Assembly: GCF_038502225.1 (NCBI RefSeq)
Contig: NC_091298.1
Span: forward strand, 41,254,080 to 41,318,079
From: Cherax quadricarinatus
Taxonomy: Eukaryota; Arthropoda; Malacostraca; Decapoda; Parastacidae
Length of the DNA stretch: 64,000 nucleotides
Direction: 5' to 3'
Position numbers and translations under genes: made by a program. Each line of letters starts with the position of its first letter. The stretch's first letter is position 1. The notes below the pieces were generated by a model. The model had not been told where the DNA came from and made no database searches. It saw nothing but the letters and a program-made list of their open reading frames with translations. Positions 53,893 through 64,000 of this stretch are shown one piece after another.

Positions 53893-56086
53893 AATCAAAG
53901 ATCAGCTGGTGACTGTGATATAACAAGATCAGCTGGTGACTGTGATATAACAAGATCAGCTGGTGACTATGATATAACAAGATCAGCTGGTGACTGTGAT
54001 ATAACAAGATCAGCTGGTGACTGTGATATAACAAGATCAGCTGGTGACTGTGATATAACAAGTTCAGCTGGTGACTGTGATATAACAAGATCAGCTGGTG
54101 ACTGTGATATAACAATATCAGCTGGTGACTGTGATATAACAAGATCAGCTGGTGACTGTGATATAACAAGATCAGCTGGTGACTGTGATATAACAAGATC
54201 AGCTGGTGACTGTGATATAACAATATCAGCTGGTGACTCTGATATAACAAGCTCAGCTGGTGACTGATATAACAAGATCAGCTGGTGACTGTGATATAAC
54301 AAGATCAGTTGGTGACTGTGATATAACAAGATCAGCTGGTGACTGTGATATAACAAGATCAGCTGGTGACTGTGATATAACAAGATCAGCTGGTGACTGT
54401 GATATAACAAGATCAGCTGGTGACTGTGATATAACAAGATCAGCTGGTGACTGTGATATAACAAGATCAGCTGGTGACTGTGATATAACAAGATCAGCTG
54501 GTGACTGTGATATAACAAGATCAGCTGGTGACTATGATATAACAAGATCAGCTGGTGACTGTGATATAACAAGATCAGCTGGTGACTGTGATATAACAAG
54601 ATCAGCTGGTGACTGTGATATAATAAGATCAGCTGGTGACTGTGATATAACAAGATCAGCTGGTGACTGTGATATAACAAGATCAGCTGGTGACTGTGAT
54701 ATATCAAGATCAGCTGGTGACTGTGATATAACAAGATGAGCTGGTGACTGTGATATAACAAGATCAGCTGGTGACTGTGATATAAAAAGTTCAGCTGGTG
54801 ACTGTGATATAACAAGATCAGCTGGTGACTGTGATATAACAATATCAGCTGGTGACTGTGATATAACAAGATCAGCTGGTGACTGTGATATAACAAGATC
54901 AGCCGGTGACTGTGATATAACAAGATGAGCTGGTGACTGTGATATAACAAGATCAGCTGGTGACTGTGATATAACAAGATCAGCTGGTGACTGTGATATA
55001 ACAAGATCAGCTGGTGACTGTGATATAACAAGATCAGCTGGTGACTGTGATATAAAAAGATCAGCTGGTGACTGTGATATAACAAGATCAGCTGGTGACT
55101 GTGATATAATAAGATCAGCTGGTGTCTGTGATATAACAAGATCAGCTGGTGACTGTGATATAACAGGTTCAGCTGGTGACTGTGATATAACAAGATCAGC
55201 TGGTGACTGTGATATAACAAGATCAGCTGGTGACTGTGATATAACAAGATGAGCTTGTGACTGTGATGTAACAAGATCAGCTGGTGACTGTGATATAACA
55301 AGATGAGCTGGTGACTGTGATATAACAAGATCAGCTGGTGACTGTGATATAACAAGATCAGCTGGTGACTGTGATATAAAAAGATCAGCTGGTGACTGTG
55401 ATATAACAAGATCAGCTGGTGACTGTGATATAATAAGATCAGCTGGTGTCTGTGATATAACAAGATCAGCTGGTGACTGTGATATAACAAGTTCAGCTGG
55501 TGACTGTGATATAACAAGATCAGCTGGTGACTGTGATATAACAAGATCAGCTGGTGACTGTGATATAACAAGATCAGCTGGTGACTGTGATATAACAAGA
55601 TCAGCTGGTGACTGTGATATAACAAGATCAGCTGGTGACTGTGATATAACAAGATCAGCTGGTGACTGTGATATAACAAGATCAGCTGGTGACTGTGATA
55701 TAACAAGATCAGCTGGTGACTGTGATATAACAAAATGAGCTGGTGACTGTGATATAACAAGATCAGCTGGTGACTGTGATATAACAAGATCAGCTGGTGA
55801 CTGTGATATAACAAGATCAGCTGGTGACTGTGATATAACAAGATCAGCTGGTGACTGTGATATAACAAGATCAGCTGGTGACTGTGAAATAACAAGATCA
55901 GCTGGTGACTGTGATATAACAAGATCAGCTGGTGACTGTGATATAACAAGATCAGCTGGTGACTGTGATATAACAAGATCAGCTGGTGACTGTGATATAA
56001 CAAGATCTGCTGGTGACTGTGATATAACAAGATCAGCTGGTGACTGTGATATAACAAGATGAGCTGGTGACTGTGATATAACAAGC
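53893..56086. repeat. 27-bp satellite array, about 2.2 kb
   Basis: Around 80 units of AGATCAGCTGGTGACTGTGATATAACA with few substitutions, far more uniform than the 26-bp array at 33.4 kb. Some higher-order repetition is visible (variant units GTTCAGC, ATGAGCT and GGTGTCTG recur with similar spacing around 54780-55160 and 55250-55500). Each unit contains an AGATCAGCTGG with a CAGCTG E-box-like site. The 9-codon period gives a 705-codon frame on the minus strand, which I do not regard as a gene. Confidence 0.95.
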
Positions 56087-56164
56087 TTCAGTGTGTGTTG
56101 ATATTTTATGTCTGTTTATTGAGTCTGTGTTAAGTCTGATATGTGTTAGTTTCCGTCTGTTTCC

Positions 56165-56455
56165 TGCGTTTGTTTCTTGTGTTTAATCTTTGTATCTGTT
56201 CCTTGTTTCTCTTCCCTGTACCTGTTCCTTCTTTCTGTTTCTGTTCTTTGTTTCTGTTCTTTGTTGCTGTTCTTTGCTACTGTTCTTTGTTTCTGTGCCT
56301 TGTTTCTGTTCTTTGTTTCTGCGCCATGTTCCTGCTAGTTCTTTCTGCTCTTTGTTTCTGTGCCTTGTTTCTCTTCCTTGTTTCTCTTCCTTGTTTCTCT
56401 TCCTTGTTTCTCTTCCTTGTTTCTCTTCCTTGTTTCTCTTCCTTGCTTTTCTTCT
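56165..56455. repeat. CT/T-rich minisatellite
   Basis: Tandem variants of TTTGTTTCTGTTC and, at 56365-56450, CTTGTTTCTCTTC (13 bp). Low-complexity frames on both strands are artefacts. 56456-56755 is C/T-rich without a recognised feature. Confidence 0.8.
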
Positions 56456-56755
56456 CAGCTTCAGGACCTTACAGACTCCATCCCTCCTCCTCCTCCTCCT
56501 CCTAGGGTTCCATCCCTCTAATTTATCTCCCTCCTCTTCACTCTTCTTGCCTTCTATACTCTCTGACAAGTCAGCTTCAATCCTCATCAGTCTTGCTTCT
56601 CCTCCAACAACCCCCTCCATCCCAAAGACCTTCCACCATCTCCCTCTATCTCCAACAGTCTTCACTTGGTCTGGGTGGAGAGTTTCTTCTGGTAAGACAA
56701 CTTCATCACGACTTCCAAAACAACGGAAGGTTAAAAAAAATCTGATGGCGGAATT

Positions 56756-56855
56756 NNNNNNNNNNNNNNNNNNNNNNNNNNNNNNNNNNNNNNNNNNNNN
56801 NNNNNNNNNNNNNNNNNNNNNNNNNNNNNNNNNNNNNNNNNNNNNNNNNNNNNNN
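56756..56855. other. Assembly gap (100 N)
   Basis: Exactly 100 unknown bases, the usual placeholder for a gap of unknown size. It truncates the LINE frame to its right on the minus strand. Confidence 0.98.
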
Positions 56856-57221
56856 TATGGAGTTAAGGTTATCATTCCTAGCTACTAGACCGTCATTATC
56901 GCCGTCATTTATCTGTCTGTTTTGCCTCTGCACAATAGTTTGAGGTCCTGGATTAATTTGGATATCACCACTTAAGAGCGCTACAATAAGAGCTGTGTGC
57001 CACTGTTTTTGTTTGGGTATGCGGTGTTGCCATACCTTGCAGCGATAGTGACATTTACTTTTCTGGTAGGATGGCAACTGTTGGGCTTTTACTGTCCAGG
57101 GCGCTGTTACTCCATTCACCTTTTCCAGCCCCCATGACTGATTTCTTTCTTCATGGAATTGAAGAAGAAACATAAATATAATTATGGCAGCCTGTATCCC
57201 CCTAATGCCTGCCATTTTCAC
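56856..57221 (-). CDS. LINE ORF N-terminus with signal-like leader and 2A-like peptide (partial)
   Basis: 121 codons from the ATG at 57221 to the gap. MKMAGIRGIQAAIIIFMFLL is a short basic start followed by a hydrophobic stretch, like a signal peptide. Residues 76-93 read TALIVALLSGDIQINPGP; GDxQxNPGP is close to the 2A consensus DxExNPGP, at which ribosomes skip a peptide bond before the last Pro. 2A-like motifs upstream of the endonuclease are established for several AP-type LINEs (CR1/Rex1/L2-like), where the wording ALLLSGDIETNPGP is common. Here Gln replaces the Glu, which may weaken activity. The endonuclease expected next is lost in the gap. Confidence 0.65.
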
Positions 57222-58375
57222 TCTTCGCTCTTTTACTCATATACAATAATATTTATTTCTCTTTTCCAGTCCCTAGTACACTTAGTATCTGCTTTAGCAA
57301 TCACCACTGAATTACTAGTAAAAATTTCCTCTTCAAAACCCTCTTCACTGCTCACTTTTCCCTTAACTTCACAAAACCCTTACAGTTAACCCCTTATTAC
57401 ACACTCCCCTTCCCATCTCACTTCACAGTCTGGCTTCCCCAATTAACTTCTAACTCCTTTCCATTCTGGTAGATCAGAAAGGTTTAATCCATGGTTTTAT
57501 CCTTCCAAATCCCTCTCAATTCCATTTATCGGGGGTTGTGTGGTGTTGTTGACTGCCTGACCTGTTCTGCTGACTCAGCCATTTTTAAAACACTGAGGGG
57601 AGTAACGCCACCTACAACCTGATTTTCCTTGAGTTTATAGATATATTTGGCGTTTTCTGCTATGATTCTCTCACTGTACACTGGTCAGCTGAATATAGGT
57701 CAGCTACTGAAACATTAACCTTGACTGTTTAACTATTCACTTCTTTCTCACGACTGGCACTGAGGGATATCCGACCTATAACCTTGGAGTTTTGTACTGT
57801 TGATTTGACGATGTCTCCTGTGTTTCCCTCTCGTTAGCACTGGTACAGGTGATATGATGGTGGTACAGATATGATGCTACTGTCAACAGATGAACGTCAG
57901 TAAAAATGAGAATTTCATTTCGCTAGTTGTACGTCTGGCAGTAGCGGCTGTTTGGATGCCGGTCAGCCATGTTTAAATGCTCAGTTCTTTCCCTCGTTTG
58001 GCACTGAAGAAAAAAGTCCTACAGACCTGTCATTTCCTTGGAGATTTAGTTGATCAGGTTTTCTGCCATGTTGTCTTCCCGTTAAACACTGGTGCAGTTG
58101 ATATAGAGGTCAGTTATTTCATTGTAGTGGAACACGTCTCATGTCTGGTTCACGTCTGGCAGCAGGTCTGGTACTTGAATGCCGGTCCCTCTTTTGTCAT
58201 ATTTAGTCCATTTCGTTGTCGTCACCGTCAGTTTTTATGTCACTATAGGTTCCTTGCATGTTGTTGCAGCAGTACTTGCAAATTTGGCCATCACTGGAGT
58301 TCGGATAGGCCCAGGGGACGGCAAGATATAGGAGCAGCCTTGTTGCTGCTTGCTGCGGCTGCGGCAAACCCGCGG
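57222..58375. other. Spacer without recognised genes
   Basis: C/T-rich then mixed sequence. Two passages (57700-57850 and 57990-58150) share loose similarity (CTGAAACATT / GTCTCCTG-type wording, GTTAGCACTGGTACAG against GTTAAACACTGGTGCAG), perhaps an old duplication. Confidence 0.4.
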
Positions 58376-58470
58376 CAAACATCTATTGACGTCTGGAGTT
58401 TTCAGACTCTGATCGCGGGTTCTAACCCCGCCCCTGGTATAGTTTGATTTATCTCTTTATGTATTGAGAT
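58376..58470 (+). mobile_element. SINE-like tRNA-derived segment
   Basis: GTCTGGAGTTTTCAGACTCT, GATCGCGGGTTCTAACCCCG and CCCCTGGTATAGTTTG. GGTTCTAACCC is a pol III B-box-like sequence inside a GCGGG/CCCGC T-arm-like stem. The layout parallels 18518-18613, so the two are probably one SINE family. Confidence 0.55.
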
Positions 58471-58504
58471 ATATAACAGTCCAAGTGAGTTTAATGAAGG
58501 TTTA

Positions 58505-59515
58505 ATGAGTTTTTGAGTGAAGTAGCGAGTGTCCCTGGCAACACTGCGCTCCTGTCCTCCTCCATGAGTTACTGAGTGAAGTAGCGAGTGTTGCTGGTAA
58601 AACTGCGCTCCTGTCCTCCTCCATGAGTTACTGAGTGAAGTAGCGAGTGTCCCTGGCAACACTGCGCTCCTGCCCTCCTCCATGAGTTACTGAGTGAAGT
58701 AGCGAGTGTTGCCGGCAACATTGCGCTCCTGTCCTCCTCCATGAGTTACTGAGTGAAGTAGCGAGTGTTGCTGGTAACACTGCGCTCCTGTCCTCCTCCA
58801 TGAGTTACTGAGTGAAGTAGCGAGTGTTGCCGGCAACATTGCGCTCCTGTCCTCCTCCGTGAGTTACTGAGTGAAGTAGTGTGTTGCTGGCAACATCGCA
58901 CTCCTGTCCTCCTCCTTGAGTTACTGAGTGAAGTAGCGAGTGTTGCTGGCAACATTGCGCTCCTGCCCTCCTCCATGAGTTACTGAGTGAAGTAGCGAGT
59001 GTTGCAGGCAACATTGCGCTCCTGCCCTCCTCCATGAGTTACTGAGTGAAGTAGCGAGTGTTGCTGGCAACATTGCGCTCCTGCCCTCCTCCGTGAGTGA
59101 AGTACTGAGTGAAGTAGTGTGTTGCTGGCAACATCGCACTCCTGTCCTCCTCCTTGAGTTACATGAGACTGAGTGAAGTAGCGAGTGTTGATGGCAACAT
59201 TGCGCTCCTGCCCTCCTCCATGAGTTACTGAGTGAAGTAGCGAGTGTTGATGGCAACATTGCGCTCCTAACCTCCTCCATGAGTTACGCGAGTGTTGATC
59301 GAGTGTTGATGGCAACATTACGCTATCCTCCTCCATGAGTTACTGAGTGAAGTAGCGAGTGTTGATGGCAACATTGCGCTCCTGCCCTCCTCCATGAGTT
59401 ACTGAGTGAAGTAGCGAGTGTTGATGGCAACATTACGCTCCTATCCTCCTCCATGAGTTACTGAGTGAAGTAGCGAGTGTTGCCGGCAACATTGCGCTCC
59501 TATCCTCCTCCATCA
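58505..59515. repeat. 59-bp minisatellite
   Basis: About 17 units containing ATGAGTTACTGAGTGAAGTA, GCGAGTGTTGCTGGCAACAT and TGCGCTCCTGTCCTCCTCC, with a few shortened units (58865-58915 and 59095-59165). Minus-strand frames (SWRRAGAQCCQQHSLLHSV) are by-products. Confidence 0.95.
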
Positions 59516-59654
59516 CACCACATACCTTATTGGTTACTATAACTCTGTCACGTTTTCTTGTTGAGTGATGTAACGATTGTTATAAGCTCTTCTCCTCTAT
59601 TATCATACCTTATACCTTACTGGCATGAACATAAATGATTCAGAGAACAGACAA

Positions 59655-59763
59655 GTTGATGAATTAGACACATGTGAAAAACTTTGGTGTCTTTACTGAG
59701 GAAACGTTTTGGCATGCAATGGCGAAACGTTCCCACGTTTGTACTTGTGTCTAATTCATCAAC
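59655..59763. repeat. Inverted dimer of the GAAACGTT module
   Basis: 109 bp ending in perfect 18-bp inverted repeats GTTGATGAATTAGACACA / TGTGTCTAATTCATCAAC. The left arm is, on the minus strand, AAACGTTTCCTCAGTAAAG...; the right arm on the plus strand is GGCGAAACGTTCCCACG. Both correspond to the 3' part of the unit at 2482-3037. Confidence 0.75.
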
Positions 59764-59994
59764 TCACAGACATATAAAAACAGTCTGGAGTGACCCGGCA
59801 ATCTTTACTGACAAATTTATACTAAGCATATACAAGGTGAATCTTCTGGCAACATTTTGCAATAGAGAACACTGTTGCTAATTCAGTCCTGCACATGATG
59901 AGGGTTTGTCCAGTTGTGCTTAAAACTGATGGTTTATTTATTCATTTTATAAAGAAAATGGACTGATTCAGTACTTCAAATATTGTGCAACATG

Positions 59995-60330
59995 TGAAGA
60001 GGAATGAACCAAGAACTGATCCTTGGGATCTTCCAGGATCTTTGATTAGGATTATTCCAAGATCATTTTTCTTCTACAATTTTGGACAGTTTGTTGAGAA
60101 ACATGTTTATACGTTTTGAGATTGCCACAACCAAAATTAATTGCTAGGCGCTTGCCAAAATTTAAACTCATCTCCCACGTCCTCTGAAAATTCTGAATAC
60201 ACAGTCTGCCTGAATTCTACCATTTTCACTTAAATACATTCATCTTTAATAAACTTTGCTATGTTTATAATGTTACATCTCTACCTGGAGATCATTTATG
60301 TAGTGTCGTGAAGATTGGAGCATGACTGAT
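59995..60330 (-). pseudogene. Very degraded LINE RT remnant
   Basis: On the minus strand DLGIILIKDPGRSQGSVLGS with FLFTC after it is readable around 60010-60070, and RYINDL-like codons near 60300. Stops are frequent. It resembles RT/C-terminal blocks of CR1-type LINEs but could be chance in part. Confidence 0.3.
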
Positions 60331-60334
60331 ACCT

Positions 60335-60915
60335 GGGTAGCTACACTTTGTATCTCTAGCCATTCACATATCTCTCCACTGACTACCCATCTTTGTATGT
60401 GAAGTCACTCAGATACCTCTCCACTGACTACCCATCTTTGTATGTCTAGCCACTCAGACACCCCTCAACTGACTACCATTCTTTGGATGTCTAACCACTC
60501 ATATACCTATCAACTGACTACCATTCTTTGGATGTCTAGCCACTGTGATACCTCTCCACTGACTACCCATCTTTGTATGTGAAGTCACTCAGATACCTCT
60601 CCACTGACTACAATTCTGTGGATGTCTAACCACTCAGATACCTCTCAACTGACTACCATTCTTTGGATGTCTAGCCACTCTGATACCTCTCCACTGACTA
60701 CCCATCTTTGGATGTCTAGACACTCAGACACCTCTCCACTGACTACCATTCTTTGGATGTCTAGCCACTAAGATACCTCTCCAATGACTACCCATCTTTG
60801 TATGCCTAGCCACTCAGAAACCTATCCTCTGACTCCCATTCTTTTGATGTCTAGTTACTCAGATATCTCTCCACTGACTACCCTCCTTTGTATGTTTAGC
60901 CACTCACATACCTCT
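60335..60915. repeat. 45-bp minisatellite
   Basis: About 13 units with CTTTGGATGTCTAGCCACTC, AGATACCTCTCCACTGACTA and CCATT; two alternating flavours (CCCATCTTTGTATG and CCATTCTTTGGATG). It ends at the CR1-G insertion. Confidence 0.9.
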
Positions 60916-60916
60916 C

Positions 60917-61337
60917 AAATGGCGAATAAATAAAGGGGATGTAAATAGTGCTGAAAATATCTAGCCTAGACATGACTCGCAGCAATGGTTTTAAGTTGGA
61001 AAAATTCAGATTCAGGAAGGATATAGGAAAGTACTGGTTTGGTAATAGAGTTGTGGATAAGTGGAACAAACTCCCAAATACAGTTATAGAGGCCAGAACG
61101 TTGTGTAGCTTTAAAAATAGGTTAGATAAATACATGAGTGGATGTGGGTGGGTATGAGTTGGACCTGATAGCATGTGCTACCAGGTCGGTTGCCGTGTTC
61201 CTCCCTTAATTCAATGTGACCTGACCTGACTAGGTTGGGTGCATTGGCTTAAGCCGGTAGTAGACTTAGACCTGCCTCGCATGGGCCAGTAAGCCTGCTG
61301 CAGTGTTCCTTCGTTTCTATGTTCTTATGTTCTTATA
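60917..61337 (+). mobile_element. CR1-G, 5'-truncated 3' end (CR1-D subfamily)
   Basis: Begins within the ORF2 C-terminus (NKGDVNS-type codons with a small deletion), then FKLEKFRFRKDIGKYWFGNR, VVDKWNKLPNTVIEARTLCS, FKNRLDKYMSGCGW and a stop near 61155. The 3' UTR ends GTTCTTATGTTCTTAT. Unlike CR1-D at 10062, the end of the frame is intact here. Confidence 0.85.
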
Positions 61338-61698
61338 ACCACGGGGGGGGGGGGGAATATGTCAGTGTGTAATATGTTCAGTGCAATGAATTGCATGGGC
61401 TATAGTGGTCGATTACCTCATCAATGTGGGAAGAAAATGGATGTATCTGAGGGTACAGATTACGTACAATATACCAGATAAGTGTTGTTCATATTATGTA
61501 ATTCTGTTGGGTAGCTCCAACAGGTTTGGTTTAAGTGATAGGATGAGGGAACAGAGAGGGGGGGGGTAGTACCCACACTGAGTTGTGTGGTGTGTGATGT
61601 TAGCTGTAGTAGGATTGTGTTAATGTTATAGCCCCACATGAGTTTTATATATTATATTTTTGCAATGTCATGTTTTAAATAAATTATAAAAAAAATTT
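61338..61698 (+). mobile_element. 3' end of an L1/Tx1-like LINE (inferred)
   Basis: Starts with a G run, contains GGGGGGG tracts and ends TTTTAAATAAATTATAAAAAAAA. The G-rich sense strand and A-tailed end resemble the 3' UTR at 41623-42790, but no long identity was established by eye. Confidence 0.45.
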
Positions 61699-62865
61699 AC
61701 ATTAATGACGCTGATGAAGACATTTCAGGTGAGCAAATTTGCTGATGATACAAAAAATAGGCTGTATGATTCATTCTGAGAAGGATACCAATGAACTCCA
61801 GGAGGATTTGGATAAATTAATGTCTTTTTCTGAAAAATGGCTGATGAAGTTCGATGTGGATAAGTGTAAGGTACTAGCCCTTGGTAATGAAAGTAACCCT
61901 CGAAGTTATAATCTAGGTGAAGTAGAGCTTGATCATACAGAATGTGAAATAGACTTGGAAGTCATGGTAAGCAGAAATCTAAAGCCAAGGCAGCAGTGCC
62001 TTAGTGTGCGCAACAAGACCAACAGATTACTTGGATTTATCTCAAGAAGTATAAGTAACAGAAGTCCAAAAGTTATTTTACAGCTCTATACATCACTAGT
62101 GAGGCCTCATTTAGATTATGCCGCTCAGTTTTGGTCTCCTTACTACAGGATGGATATAGATTCATTGGAGAACATACAAAGAAGAATGATTAAAATGTTT
62201 TACTGTGTAAGGAACCTCCCGTATGAAGATAGACTCAAAGCTTTAAATCTCCACTCTCTGGAGAGACGTAGAATGAGGGGAGATATCACTGAAGTGTATA
62301 AGTGGATGACGGGCATAAACAAAGGAGATATTAATAAAATACTGAGGGTGTCGAACCAGGTAAGAACCAGAAATAATGGATTTAAGTTGGATAAATTTAG
62401 ATTTAGAAAGGACATAGGCAAGTATTGGTTTTCGAACAGAGTTGTGGATGCGTGGAAAAATCTTCCGAGTAGGGTGATAGAGGCTAGGACCTTGGGATTC
62501 ACAGATTCACAGATTCAGATTCAGATTCACAGAAACACACACATTTGCTTTGTAGTTTTCGTCCTGTACAGTCACAGACGCTCCTGCACTTTTCAACTAG
62601 TCTCCCTACGATCCCCGTTGGGGAAGGGAACCTCTACCATCTCCACGATGTCTCATCATGTGAGGATTAAACCCTCACACGAGAGTTTAAAAAGGGATTG
62701 GACAAATATATGAGTGGGAGGGGCTGGGTTTGATTGGTGTCAATGGGTACGGGAGGATATTCTTGGGTAGCTTTGGGTAGGGCCTTGTATGGGCCCTGTA
62801 TGGGCCTTGTATGGGCCAGTAGGCCTTCTGTAGTGTTCCTCCATTTTTATGCTTTTATGTTCTTA
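61699..62865 (+). pseudogene. CR1-H, 5'-truncated LINE (CR1-A subfamily)
   Basis: Starts at IYINDADED, has one frame change at the FADD block (near 61750, an extra A in an A run), then DLDKLMSFSEKWLMKFDVDK, NKTNRLLGFISRSIS, VRPHLDYAAQFWSP and RDIGKYWFSNRVVDAW to LPSRVIEARTLG. There it is interrupted at 62497 by a 186-bp insertion, after which SLKRDWTN (another frame: FKKGLDKYMSGRGW) and the 3' UTR with TTATGTTCTTA follow. Close to CR1-A with about one change per 15-20 residues. Confidence 0.85.
62497..62682 (-). mobile_element. Short insertion with (ATTCAG)n end inside CR1-H
   Basis: The plus strand begins with ATTCACAG/ATTCAG repeats (62497-62530), then GTTTTCGTCCTGTACAGTCA and CCGTTGGGGAAGGGAACCTC. 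The repeats at one end only suggest the 3' tail of a short retroposon on the minus strand. Family not recognised. Confidence 0.55.
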
Positions 62866-63089
62866 AACTGGGCCAAAAGACCCAGTCTTAGCGAGAATCC
62901 TCCTGAAAACAGTTAACTCTGCCATCACATCCTTTCTTATGTTCTTATGTACTAGAGAAGGGACATTGAAACATGTCTTCTCAAATCCATCCATATACAT
63001 TTGCCTAACCAATTTTTATGCTACCCAAGCCATAGATTTTGTAACTTTTCTTTCTCATGTACCAGCTGACTTTTCCTCCACATGTATAA

Positions 63090-63240
63090 CTACTGCTACT
63101 ACCTCTGCTTGTATTACACGTCACTTAAAGCCTATATATATCCTGTGTCCATGTATTGTTTGTAACAGCTTGACAAAGCTCCTGGAGAGAGAAACGTTGC
63201 CACAATAAAATGTCACTTTAGTTGCATTTGTGCCCTTTCA
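63090..63240 (+). repeat. Repeat with variant hammerhead-like module
   Basis: CTTGACAAAGCTCCTGGAGA-GAGAAACGTTGCC then CACAATAAAATGTCAC at 63169-63215. GCTC/GAGA around CTGG gives a weak hairpin, in the same place as CCAC/GTGG in the 2.6-kb unit, and GAAACGTT plus AATAAA are shared. 62866-63089 holds no other supported feature. Confidence 0.5.
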
Positions 63241-63433
63241 CTAAACTTATTGTCGGTAATTCTACCAATATTAATACAACCCATTTCTATACATGGAAAA
63301 GAATATTTGACAAAATTATTAAATTTGAGAAGTGAAAATTCATTAAATCAATAACGTTGGGCACGTTTTACTAAAAATTATTGCTCTCTAACCGAATACA
63401 GAATTATTATATTTAAAAATGGAATTTCAATAT

Positions 63434-63897
<464 letters not shown>

Positions 63898-64000
63898 GTA
63901 TGGAGTTTACCTGGAGTTTACCTGGAGAGAGTTTCGGGGGTCAATGCCCCCGCGGCCCGATCTGTGACCAGGCCTCCTGGTGGATCAGCGCCTGATCAAC
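63898..64000 (-). mobile_element. 3'-terminal LINE fragment, as at 46372 (window edge)
   Basis: GTTTACCTGGAGTTTACCTG, then CAATGCCCCCGCGGCCCGAT and GGATCAGCGCCTGATCAAC, nearly the same as 46376-46470. Orientation and doubled TTTACCTGGAG end are the same. It continues past the window. Confidence 0.75.

Noticed and set aside
53967..56084. 705-codon minus-strand frame of LLYHSHQLI repeats
   Set aside because: Pure by-product of a 27-bp satellite whose unit is a multiple of three and lacks stops; other frames and the opposite strand are also partly open and there is no non-repeat coding sequence.
56183..56888. 230-codon frames crossing the N gap
   Set aside because: Built from C/T-rich minisatellite and translated N; not evidence of a protein.

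Overview
The window looks like a repeat-dominated stretch of an invertebrate nuclear genome, most likely a decapod crustacean (crayfish or lobster type). The reasons are the absence of any compact gene array, the mass of CR1-clade LINE copies with TTCTTATG-type tails, long (TA)n and (CA)n tracts, many minisatellites, SINE-like tRNA-derived pieces, and several repeats I associate with decapod assemblies. The species assignment is inference from memory of such repeats. I see no convincing single-copy host gene; nearly every long reading frame belongs to a retroelement.

Layout. 1-3037: a CR1 3' end in tandem, a Jockey-like LINE 3' end, and two tandem units with a hammerhead-ribozyme-like core. 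3038-11702: a nest of three CR1 copies (B, C/E and D). 11703-17000: a nearly full-length but frameshifted Jockey-like LINE on the minus strand. 17000-22500: a TIR element family with (TA)n tracts, one copy split by a CR1 (F). 22530-25870: minisatellites, an orphan helix-turn-helix frame and a LINE remnant. 26338-33274: a complete, inactive Ty3/gypsy-type LTR element. 33440-36583: a 3.1-kb 26-bp minisatellite. 36584-48081: a second LTR element, with a 5.9-kb two-ORF LINE of L1/Tx1 type lying inside or against its 3' LTR. 48095-49540: a decayed relative of that LINE. 49560-51960: a Jockey-like gag. 53545-56088: trinucleotide tracts and a 2.2-kb 27-bp satellite. 56756-56855: an assembly gap cutting a LINE frame that starts with a hydrophobic leader and a 2A-like peptide. 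58505-60915: 59-bp and 45-bp minisatellites. 60917-64000: CR1 3' ends and further LINE fragments.

The most interesting points are these. (1) Both LTR elements have gypsy-type proteins but carry integrase upstream of reverse transcriptase, the order described for the Gmr1 group; in the second, IN and RT share one unbroken frame. (2) A 373-bp tandem unit carries a CTGATGA-stem-GAAAC core resembling a hammerhead ribozyme, and similar GAAACGTT...AATAAA modules recur at three other loci. (3) A GDIQINPGP 2A-like motif follows a signal-like leader in a LINE frame. (4) The L1/Tx1-type LINE has both frames open and in the same phase, separated by one TGA. (5) Several insertions can be ordered in time because they split older elements.

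Functionally, the CR1 copies encode an SGNH-esterase ORF1 and an endonuclease/reverse transcriptase ORF2. The Jockey-like copies encode a zinc-knuckle gag plus EN/RT, and the LTR elements encode gag, protease, integrase and RT/RNase H. Almost all carry stops, frameshifts or altered catalytic residues. Only the LINE at 36.9-42.8 kb appears coding-competent by eye.
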